Part shown: positions 1-6,839 of the stretch, one piece after another | Position numbering within the stretch: position 1 is the stretch's first letter | Layout of the letters: every line of letters starts with the position of its first letter | Source: an uncultured Lachnospiraceae bacterium | GTDB taxonomy: Bacteria > Bacillota_A > Clostridia > Lachnospirales > Lachnospiraceae | NCBI GenBank assembly: GCA_947175285.1 | Contig: CAMWMM010000106.1 | Location: 1-11,799, forward strand | DNA: 11,799 bases | Direction: 5' to 3' | Notes under the pieces: model-generated | Database searches by the model: none | Told to the model about the DNA's origin: nothing | Seen by the model: only the letters and a program-made list of their open reading frames with translations | Program-made: the position numbers and the translations under genes

Positions 1-1032
1 CTTAAACTGTTCCGCACCCTTTATCATATAATAGTAGTCAATATTGCTCCTGTAAAGTTCCATATCAAAATCTGCAAACCATGCCGTATGCGCCGCAAGT
101 GCCGCAATCACCATCTTAATGAGCATAAACGCCATCACGTGATGCATCATAACTGCATATGTGTTCCTGCCAAGATACGTAATTCCTTTGCTTTTATAGG
201 AAAGCGGTGTCAGGATTTTAGCAACACGCAGCCAGAATGCAATACCTGACACAGTTGTCACATATGGAATGAGCGGTCCGTTGGCAAAACTCGTACACCA
301 TACGCTGCTATAGGCAAGTCCGTTGCAGGCGAATGTCAAAATAAGCTGCAATCCGATAACAACAGCAAAATAGGGCAGATTGCCAAGCGTATCGTGCTTT
401 TCCAGTTTCCGGCGGTAAAACTGACCCATCTGAAAGCACGGATATAAAAACAAAATTCTGCCCGGCGCCTTATAAAGCCCCCACACATGCCCGCCAATCG
501 CAAGCCATACAACTGCCATGCCGACTATAAGTGAACCGGCAAGTATCAAATTTTCATAGCATAAATGAAGCTTCTTTAGGAGAAGCCGCATCACCAAGTT
601 CATGATTTCTATCACAAACAAAACAGGCACAAACCATGCCGCATAGTTGTAAATGAATTGATAACCATGCAAAAAAGGCGACAGAAAAAGCGTTTGTAAA
701 CTGATGTCCTCCCCCATCATAAATCCATTTAAGCGAAGCAGCCATGCCAGAATACCATAGATGAGATTCCAGATAAAATAGGGCACAAGAAGCCGTTTTA
801 TTTTTTTCAGACAGTAAGCAAGCGGCGCCGTTTCTTCCTCTTCCCGATAAAAATAGCCGGAAATAAACAAAAACAGCGGTACGTGAAACGAGTAATAAGG
901 AAACAGCTCCCCTACCGTCAAAACATTATATCCCACATGCCCCGCTACAATCATCACAATCGCAATCCCCGACAGGATGCAGAACGTCATGTTATATTTT
1001 GGGTCTTTATCATTCGTGCTTTCTAAACTCAT
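1..1032 (-). CDS. Acyltransferase-3 family membrane protein, partial (C-terminus beyond left edge)
   Basis: The minus-strand frame is open from an ATG at 1032 to base 1 (344 codons, no stop), so the C-terminus is missing. The start follows GGGAGGAG with a short spacer. The translation has many hydrophobic helices, and the first carries AGHVGYN with a histidine at residue 32, matching the conserved membrane histidine of acyltransferase-3 (OafA/WecH-like) proteins. Further family-like stretches are FHVPLFLFISGYFYR and, near the end, LGRNTYAVMMHH. Proteins of this family move acetyl or other short acyl groups onto sugars of surface polysaccharides, lipids or peptidoglycan from the cytoplasmic membrane; the substrate here cannot be read from sequence. 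It diverges from the gene at 1265, and its mRNA leader would contain the structured element at 1048-1200. Family assignment is fairly sure; the specific acceptor is unknown. Confidence 0.87.
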   Translation of the reverse strand, partial: MSLESTNDKDPKYNMTFCILSGIAIVMIVAGHVGYNVLTVGELFPYYSFHVPLFLFISGYFYREEEETAPLAYCLKKIKRLLVPYFIWNLIYGILAWLLRLNGFMMGEDISLQTLFLSPFLHGYQFIYNYAAWFVPVLFVIEIMNLVMRLLLKKLHLCYENLILAGSLIVGMAVVWLAIGGHVWGLYKAPGRILFLYPCFQMGQFYRRKLEKHDTLGNLPYFAVVIGLQLILTFACNGLAYSSVWCTSFANGPLIPYVTTVSGIAFWLRVAKILTPLSYKSKGITYLGRNTYAVMMHHVMAFMLIKMVIAALAAHTAWFADFDMELYRSNIDYYYMIKGAEQFK

Positions 1033-1047
1033 CGCTCTCCTCCCGAG

Positions 1048-1200
1048 AATAACCTCTGACTGCCAAGTCTGAGTAACGCTAGCCGTCAGGCTTGCGTTTT
1101 GCCTTCTCACTCGCAAGAAAAACAAATGCCTGCTGCGCAACCTTCCACCAAGAATTACGAAGTAATTCTTGTAGCTCAGACTGCCAAGTCTGAGGTTATT
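1048..1200. repeat. Hairpin-rich palindromic element with 9-base terminal inverted repeats
   Basis: AATAACCTC (1048-1056) is repeated inverted as GAGGTTATT (1192-1200). Next to each end is a hairpin with the same sequence: CTCAGACT-GCCA-AGTCTGAG at 1175-1194 is perfect, and the copy at 1054-1073 has one mismatched pair. Inside are a perfect 10-base stem with a 3-base loop (1149-1171) and a hairpin at 1075-1098 (AACGC/AGCC against GGCT/GCGTT, loop GTCA). No reading frame is evident. It fills nearly all of the 232 bases between the divergent genes. It could be a non-autonomous mobile repeat (MITE-like) or a structured leader of the acyltransferase mRNA; no other copy occurs in this window, so mobility is not shown. 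Confidence 0.6.
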
Positions 1201-1206
1201 ATAGCA
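1198..1206 (-). promoter_or_regulatory. Candidate extended -10 promoter for the acyltransferase gene
   Basis: On the minus strand these bases read TGCTATAAT, a perfect TGn extended -10 with TATAAT. No good -35 hexamer lies 16-18 bases upstream, as is common for extended -10 promoters. The last three bases overlap the terminal inverted repeat of the element at 1048-1200, so transcription from here would place the whole element in a leader of about 160 bases. Assigned by eye only. Confidence 0.42.
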
Positions 1207-1221
1207 CATTCCCTCAAAAAA

Positions 1222-1230
1222 TGTTATGAT
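1222..1230 (+). promoter_or_regulatory. Candidate extended -10 promoter for the gene at 1265
   Basis: TGTTATGAT fits an extended -10 (TGn followed by TATGAT). A start point near 1237 would leave about 28 bases before the ATG at 1265, enough for the AGGAG at 1254-1258. A second TATAAT at 1241-1246 is less likely because a start point about 7 bases downstream would fall on the ribosome binding site. No clear -35 was found. Confidence 0.35.
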
Positions 1231-1264
1231 ATTCCTATCATATAATAACCAACAGGAGACTCTC

Positions 1265-2347
1265 ATGAAGAAGAAAATACGCTTATCCTATATCATATTA
1301 TCTGCTGTATTTCTTATATTAGCTGTCGCTCTCATTCTGTTTCTCAGTATTCGTTTTTATAAAAAAACAGGTGACGCTGCCGATATCCCCACAGCCAGCT
1401 ATACATCCGATTCGCAAAAAACACCTGTTACCGGATATATTTCAGCCTCTGAACTTACGGACGAAGATACCATCGCTGTCAATTTGCAGGAGGAAGTTCC
1501 TACAAAACCCTATTCCGATTTGAGCGTTCCAACTTATATTACCAAAATAGATTACACTTATTTTATCGTGGACTGCTATCATAATCAGGTCATTTATCAT
1601 GAGAATCTAAGCGACCCGCTCAATGAATGGCATGTCATGACAGATGAAATCAATATGGGGCATACGCTTGCCAGTGACGGCAGCGTCTATTTGATTGATG
1701 ATACGGAAAATAACAAAATCCTGATATTTGAAAAAAAAGACGGCAGATTCCTGCATACACAGACTTTTTCTGAAATCGGGAACAGACCACACTATATTAT
1801 TTATGATGAAAATACGGATACCTTCTATGCCTGGAGCTCCATGAGCGGAGAAATGTATCTTTTCCGCCGCAATGCTGATGATACCCGGATGTATCTAACC
1901 GAAATCCGTAAAATAGAGGCGCTCTCTGATGTCTACGTCCGTTCCTTTACCATTCTGGATGGCGATATCTATTTTGTATCGGGAAATTCCAGTATCATCC
2001 GCGCGGATTTAAATACTTTTGAAATTCTGGATGCCTACCCTGTTCCCGATACGATTGCCGGCATGATTCAACTTACCAAAATTCAGGACTATTTCTATCT
2101 GACGATTTCCACCGATATTGCCGGAAATCAGGACAATGCCACTATCATCCGCACAAAAAAGCTTTCAAACCTTAAAAAGGGCAAATACGAAGATATCTAT
2201 ACAAACTTCATCGGCGGCGGAACGCCATATTATATTACACACTTTGACGACGCCTTTTTCCTAACGGAACACCGCCTGCCCGGGCATTCCATCTGGCGTT
2301 TTCAAGTAATTGATAACAAGCTGAGCGGAGTGGAGACTATATACTGA
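1265..2347 (+). CDS. Membrane-anchored protein with beta-propeller-like extracytoplasmic domain
   Basis: The chosen ATG at 1265 follows AGGAG (1254-1258) with a 6-base spacer. An upstream in-frame ATG at 1226 has no such site and sits inside the promoter candidate. The product is 360 residues. It opens with MKKKIRLSY and one hydrophobic helix (about residues 7-30), predicted to anchor it with the rest outside the cell. After a linker rich in Thr, Ser and Asp (about 35-80), the protein consists of repeated short beta-strand segments with aromatic and Asp/Asn turns (such as GSVYLIDD, TDTFYAWSS, GDIYFVSGN, YFYLTISTD), a pattern typical of beta-propeller or NHL/WD-like folds. No catalytic motif is recognised. 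It diverges from the acyltransferase gene and may share regulation with it. Function unknown; the propeller call is a visual inference. Confidence 0.85.
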   Translation: MKKKIRLSYIILSAVFLILAVALILFLSIRFYKKTGDAADIPTASYTSDSQKTPVTGYISASELTDEDTIAVNLQEEVPTKPYSDLSVPTYITKIDYTYFIVDCYHNQVIYHENLSDPLNEWHVMTDEINMGHTLASDGSVYLIDDTENNKILIFEKKDGRFLHTQTFSEIGNRPHYIIYDENTDTFYAWSSMSGEMYLFRRNADDTRMYLTEIRKIEALSDVYVRSFTILDGDIYFVSGNSSIIRADLNTFEILDAYPVPDTIAGMIQLTKIQDYFYLTISTDIAGNQDNATIIRTKKLSNLKKGKYEDIYTNFIGGGTPYYITHFDDAFFLTEHRLPGHSIWRFQVIDNKLSGVETIY

Positions 2348-2379
2348 CTCTTCACTTGCTGTTATATAATAAGTTAATA

Positions 2380-3819
2380 TCAGGGCATTTCAAGTTCCAT
2401 TCCCGGCAGAATCAAAGAAGGATTCTCTCCTATCGCATCTTGATTATATTCATAAATTTCCTGCCATTGTCTGCCGTCTCCGTAATGTTCTTCCGAAATT
2501 TTCCACAGAGAATCGCCTTCCTCTACAATAAAGGACACTGCATACGGTATCTCCTGCGGCTCCGTATCTGTCTCTTCCTTGTCCTGATTGATGCTGTTTT
2601 CCGCCTGTCTGACCAGAAAGATATCCCGTCTCATAAATCTAAATTCTTCCGTTTCCGGATTCCACAAAAGATAAGCTTCATTATAAACCGCCGGATTGTC
2701 ATTATCCCTACTGCCGCTATATTCAGGAAAAACAACTTTTGCATCCAGATATCCGTCTCCATCTATATCCTCAAAACTTATCGTGTCCGTCTTCCATACG
2801 CATAACGATATGTTTTCTTCCTGAATCAGCCTGCCATCTTCCGCTGAACGCACCTCCATCTGATACGTTCCGGCATTCCAATCCCTGTCTTCCAGCCAGT
2901 ATTTATAACCACCGTCTCCCACCTCTTTTGCATATTGAAAATGAATCGTCATTTCCGGCAGTGTGGGCGCGAGTTGAACCCGATACTCCGCTTCTTTTAT
3001 CAAACCAAAATAACCATGCCATTCGGAGTATACGTCTATAAGACTTGCTCTTTCCTCAATAAACATACACTCAGGATTCTCAAATCTGCTCTCTCTCTGC
3101 GTATATTTCAGCCAGTACAACTGATCCTCATCCAGAATATAAGCCACCCCATAACGATTATCGGCAAAACATTCATTATACTTAAACTGCCAAAACTGCT
3201 CAGTCACCGTATCTTTGTTTTCCTCATCGGCATCCTCACATGCCAGAAAATACAAATACCCATCATAAATAATAACTTCCCGCTTTTGCCATATGTCAAA
3301 AGACTCTTCTTCCATATGTTCTTCAATTTGAATCTGATCAATATGGTATGGACTTTCATTATCAGGTATTTCTCGCTTTTCTTCGCTGGGAAATGTCACG
3401 CCTCTGTATTCATACCCCTCTTCTGACAAATTCTGCTCCAGATATTCATAGACATCTAATCCGTAAATATCTTCATCAAGGCGCAGCTTCAGAAAGCTCC
3501 ATGCCGTACCGCTCTTTTCTTTTTGCAGCATATCCTCTTTTTTCTCTAAAAAATCCTCTACAAGAGAGTCCTTATCATCGTAAAACTCCCAAGTAAAGTC
3601 TGCTTTCCTATCGTCCACCCATACAAAGGCATAAGCGTAATCCTGACTTTCCGTTTTAGAAAACAGACAGTCAGTCCAATACTTACACGTTTTTCTTTCT
3701 CCATAATACACTCTTCCATGCGTCTGCTCCCAAATACGCTTTCCGACTAACAGACACAAAAAGAACAGCATTACTATAACGCATGTAATTTTAATTAGCT
3801 TCTTTGGTCTTATTTTCAT
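2380..3819 (-). CDS. Membrane-anchored surface protein with C-terminal LysM domain
   Basis: The product is 479 residues from the ATG at 3819. An in-frame ATG at 3849 would add 10 residues but lacks a ribosome binding site, while 3819 has a weak GGAAAG upstream and begins directly with basic residues (MKIRPKKLIK) before a hydrophobic helix (about 8-27). The rest should be extracytoplasmic. A DIDGDGYLD sequence begins near residue 351 and resembles the calcium-binding loop of FG-GAP/VCBS-type repeats; LLWNPETEEF follows, as in proteins that often carry this motif. The last 55 residues (about 425-479) form a LysM domain (EEGDSLWKISEEHYGDG, then YNQDAI and LILPGMEL), which binds N-acetylglucosamine chains of peptidoglycan. 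The central 300 residues match no family I recognise. It begins 45 bases after the stop of the EAL gene upstream, so co-transcription is likely. The protein probably spans membrane and wall; its role is unknown. Confidence 0.85.
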   Translation of the reverse strand: MKIRPKKLIKITCVIVMLFFLCLLVGKRIWEQTHGRVYYGERKTCKYWTDCLFSKTESQDYAYAFVWVDDRKADFTWEFYDDKDSLVEDFLEKKEDMLQKEKSGTAWSFLKLRLDEDIYGLDVYEYLEQNLSEEGYEYRGVTFPSEEKREIPDNESPYHIDQIQIEEHMEEESFDIWQKREVIIYDGYLYFLACEDADEENKDTVTEQFWQFKYNECFADNRYGVAYILDEDQLYWLKYTQRESRFENPECMFIEERASLIDVYSEWHGYFGLIKEAEYRVQLAPTLPEMTIHFQYAKEVGDGGYKYWLEDRDWNAGTYQMEVRSAEDGRLIQEENISLCVWKTDTISFEDIDGDGYLDAKVVFPEYSGSRDNDNPAVYNEAYLLWNPETEEFRFMRRDIFLVRQAENSINQDKEETDTEPQEIPYAVSFIVEEGDSLWKISEEHYGDGRQWQEIYEYNQDAIGENPSLILPGMELEMP

Positions 3820-3864
3820 TTGCTTTTCTTTCCACTTCTCTGACAACATCCAAAGGAATCCATG

Positions 3865-6789
3865 TCACCTATCCGAGGATCCATTCTCCTCTAACATCTT
3901 CTCAAACACATCTTCCGGTACCGGCTTACAATAGCGGTATCCCTGCGCCACATATGCGCCAATCTCCATCATAAGTTCCGTATCTTCCTCTGTCTCCACG
4001 CCCTCACAGACCACTTGGGCGTTCAGATCTTTGGCAAGATTTACGATATTTTTCATAATCTGCACCTGTCTGGTACGATTTTCGTTATTGAGCAGGAAAG
4101 AACGATCCAGCTTAATAACGGAGGCCGGTATCTGTTCAAATACTCCCAGAGAAGAATACCCCGAGCCGAAATCATCTATAGAGAGATGCACACCCTCTTT
4201 CCGCAAGGCATCTACAATCTCCTTGACCTTCTGCCGCTGCACATCCTCTACCACAAGTGTCTCAGTAATCTCCACCTCAATCAATTCTTTGGGAATTCGG
4301 TATTTATCAATAATAGACTTAAATCTTTCCGGAAAACCATCCTCCGTAAAATGCATTCTGGAGAAATTGCAGGACACAGGCACAACATTCCTGCCCGCAT
4401 CAATACGCCGGCGCAGCATTTTACACACGCTTTCCATCACAAAGAAATCAACCTCCTTAATCCTGCCGGTACGCTCATAATAGGGTACAAAGAACCAAGG
4501 CGTACGAATTGCTCCGTCCGCTGTAGGATCCTTAAAACGTATCAGCGCTTCAGCACCCACGATATTCTCATTGCGAATATCTACCTTTGCCTGATAATAA
4601 GCCACAAAATCCTTATTGATATCGACAGACTCCAAAAGCTTTTCCCGTTCATGTGTCTCTCTCAACTGATCCCGCAGCTTTTCATCATAAATCTGTACTG
4701 CGTTGCTGTAGCTGCTCTTTAAAGAATCAACCAACTGTATACCCTCAGACAAAGCACGCTGTAAATCGTCGTCCCCATTCTCCAGACAACCTACACCTAT
4801 AGCCAGTGACATATGGGCATCTGCCTTCTCATAGATCCGTGAAGATATTTTGTCTGCAATGTTCATCAGACGGCTTCGCAGAGCTTCCACATTTTCATAC
4901 TTCATAAAAAGTACAAAATGGCTTCCATAGCTTCTGGCGCAGAGTTCGTTCTTATCATCTATTTCCCCGGAAAGCATCTCAATGACTAATGCAAGTATAC
5001 GCTGCCCCGCATCCCAGCCATACAACGCATTATAACTCTTAAATTGACCGATATCCGTATAGGCTACGGCATAATTACTGTTTTTGTCCGCTGCCAGCTT
5101 CTGCGTCGCCCGATACCGCAAATAATGAAGGTTCCAAATATTAAATTCCGTATCCTTGTACATCAGCTTCTGAACCCGTATGCTGTTCCGCAGCAGAAAG
5201 AACAGTACCAAAATGACTGCCACTGCGCAACACGACAGAACAAGGATAATCGGAATACTATGGTCGCTGATAAAGTTCGCCATACTCATCTTGGAATAGA
5301 AATTGTCCTGAAGCATATAGTCATTGACCATCTTGTCGCTGACCTCAAGCAGCTCCTTATTTAAAATGCCGAGAAGAGGAGAATCTTCATTATCTGCCAC
5401 AAGCATACAAATGCTGTGAACATCACTCAGCACACTGTGAATCTCCATTCTGTTGAAACGAAGCCCCGAACCGAGCAAATACTCCGCCAGATACCCATCG
5501 CATATGGCAGCATCCGCCTCACCGCTCTTCACGGCATTCAAGCCTTCAAGCTGTGTGGCATAGAGCAAAAGACGCGTATTCTCATCGATAAAATTCTGCA
5601 CTGCAGCCCCTGAAGCGTTGCCTTCATCCACAGCCAGGACATTTATCGAATCAGATTTGTCATTCCTTCTCATAATAATGACTTGAGGCACCTGAGCATA
5701 CTCTTTTGTAGATGCCAATCCGTCTGACTGCATGCGCTGAACCGTCTCACCACAGTAGCTTAAAATATCGATACTGCCGTTTTTTAAGGCCTTCTTAGCC
5801 TCCTCCATACTTTCCATTTTCACATAGTTAAAGAGAATACCTGTGCTTACGGACACCTCCTCAAGCATTTGCTTAGAAAGCCCCATATAGACTCCGTCAT
5901 TTTCGTAGGAAAACGGATAGTAACCATCTAAATATCCTACGGTCAACGTCCCTTTTTCCGCAATATACTGCTTCTCACTATTTGTCAACAGAATCGTCTG
6001 ATCCAGTCTGTTGTCATAATACTTTACCATCAGCTCATTTTCCAGCCCCGGCCGGTTCATCTTCACATCCGCTATTCCCTGGTTGAGCTCTCTCATCAGT
6101 TCATTGTTACCCCGATAGGTTATGTAGTAAAAAGGCATAGGAGCGAATCTGCCGACCACACGCTGCCCTTCTCTTACCTCTGTCAGGGAATGTACAAAGG
6201 CATCGATTTCCCCCGCATCCAGCGCTGCCTGCAAAGCTGCCGTACTCTCATACTCCTTTACTTTTGGAAAAAGAATACTATGAGCAGCCATATATTCGTA
6301 AAACTCGCTTTTTCGTATATAACTGCTCACAACGCCAAATGAAGCATCTTTCATAGCATCAAAATCTTCATAAGCCAATCCGCTGCTGCCATTTACCGCA
6401 ATCACACCAAACGTATATCCGCTGGCCAAGTTTGCATATTGATACAACTCCGCCCGCTCTTTAGAATACTGCGCAGACCCCACCAAATCTATCTGCTTTT
6501 CCGCAAGCATCGTCAGGGCATCATCCCAGCTCTCACATTCCACATACTCAATATTCCAATTGACATAGTCACACAGCGCCTCCAGATACTCCACATCCAT
6601 GCCCGTGCGGCTGCCGTCCTCTCTGGTCTCATTGTAACCTTCCATAGGGAAAAAACCGACCCGAACCGTGCGTTTTTCCGCCCCCCGTACCGTCCTAACG
6701 TTCCCCCCGAACACCAGAAGCGCCGCTGCAAGCATAAATACAAGAAACCTGGCTGCTCTGTTAAACGTTCTTTTTTGTATCTTCTCCAT
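3865..6789 (-). CDS. Tandem solute-binding-domain c-di-GMP phosphodiesterase (SBP-SBP-TM-GGDEF*-EAL)
   Basis: This 974-residue receptor has a signal peptide or N-terminal helix (about 13-36), two family-3 solute-binding domains (about 40-265 and 279-500), a membrane helix (about 512-534), a GGDEF-like domain (about 545-700) and an EAL domain (about 725-968). The GGDEF signature reads YGSHF (621-625), so cyclase activity is very unlikely. The EAL domain keeps E747 (EAL), N808, E840, the D872/D873 pair in DDFGSGYSS, K893, E929 and Q949, the metal and substrate residues of active phosphodiesterases, so it should cleave c-di-GMP to pGpG. The outer domains resemble amino-acid-binding proteins; the first has R112 at the usual carboxylate-binding position, and the second retains the distal Asp (D431) that the first lacks (DAFVHS). 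Inferred role: an external small molecule tunes c-di-GMP turnover. The start follows AAGGGG, 9 bases upstream of the ATG. Confidence 0.95.
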   Translation of the reverse strand: MEKIQKRTFNRAARFLVFMLAAALLVFGGNVRTVRGAEKRTVRVGFFPMEGYNETREDGSRTGMDVEYLEALCDYVNWNIEYVECESWDDALTMLAEKQIDLVGSAQYSKERAELYQYANLASGYTFGVIAVNGSSGLAYEDFDAMKDASFGVVSSYIRKSEFYEYMAAHSILFPKVKEYESTAALQAALDAGEIDAFVHSLTEVREGQRVVGRFAPMPFYYITYRGNNELMRELNQGIADVKMNRPGLENELMVKYYDNRLDQTILLTNSEKQYIAEKGTLTVGYLDGYYPFSYENDGVYMGLSKQMLEEVSVSTGILFNYVKMESMEEAKKALKNGSIDILSYCGETVQRMQSDGLASTKEYAQVPQVIIMRRNDKSDSINVLAVDEGNASGAAVQNFIDENTRLLLYATQLEGLNAVKSGEADAAICDGYLAEYLLGSGLRFNRMEIHSVLSDVHSICMLVADNEDSPLLGILNKELLEVSDKMVNDYMLQDNFYSKMSMANFISDHSIPIILVLSCCAVAVILVLFFLLRNSIRVQKLMYKDTEFNIWNLHYLRYRATQKLAADKNSNYAVAYTDIGQFKSYNALYGWDAGQRILALVIEMLSGEIDDKNELCARSYGSHFVLFMKYENVEALRSRLMNIADKISSRIYEKADAHMSLAIGVGCLENGDDDLQRALSEGIQLVDSLKSSYSNAVQIYDEKLRDQLRETHEREKLLESVDINKDFVAYYQAKVDIRNENIVGAEALIRFKDPTADGAIRTPWFFVPYYERTGRIKEVDFFVMESVCKMLRRRIDAGRNVVPVSCNFSRMHFTEDGFPERFKSIIDKYRIPKELIEVEITETLVVEDVQRQKVKEIVDALRKEGVHLSIDDFGSGYSSLGVFEQIPASVIKLDRSFLLNNENRTRQVQIMKNIVNLAKDLNAQVVCEGVETEEDTELMMEIGAYVAQGYRYCKPVPEDVFEKMLEENGSSDR

Positions 6790-6807
6790 AATACTTCGCC
6801 CCTTCAG

Positions 6808-6837
6808 ATTATCCTATAATTAATTATAAGTTAACAA
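6808..6837 (-). promoter_or_regulatory. Candidate promoter of the EAL gene, with a 14-base AT palindrome
   Basis: On the minus strand TTGTTA (6832-6837) and GATAAT (6808-6813) are 18 bases apart in the 50-base gap between the kinase gene and the EAL gene. Between them lies TATAATTAATTATA (6815-6828), a perfect palindrome that could be an operator. An alternative pairing is TTGCAT (6847-6852) with TATAAT (6823-6828), also 18 bases apart and reaching into the end of the kinase gene. No GC-rich terminator hairpin follows the kinase gene, so read-through from upstream is also possible. Confidence 0.35.
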
Positions 6838-6839
6838 GC

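Noticed and set aside
554..745. 63-codon minus-strand open frame
   Set aside because: It lies in another frame inside the acyltransferase coding sequence, whose own frame is open from 1032 to the window edge and gives a family-like protein.
1075..1100. Hairpin followed by TTTT, resembling a plus-strand terminator
   Set aside because: No plus-strand gene lies upstream of it in the window, the T-run is only four bases, and it is one of several hairpins of the element at 1048-1200.
2935..3426. 163-codon plus-strand open frame, and the overlapping frames at 2356-2805 and 2739-3041
   Set aside because: All are antisense to the LysM protein gene, without recognisable protein features.
3820..3849. 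Ten-residue N-terminal extension of the LysM protein from the ATG at 3849
   Set aside because: It has no ribosome binding site and would put charged residues before a standard anchor; the ATG at 3819 is preferred, although the evidence is not strong.
4015..4722. 235-codon plus-strand open frame, the longest antisense frame
   Set aside because: It runs opposite the GGDEF/EAL coding region, has no ribosome binding site or recognisable domain, and its composition is what the reverse of a conserved gene would give.
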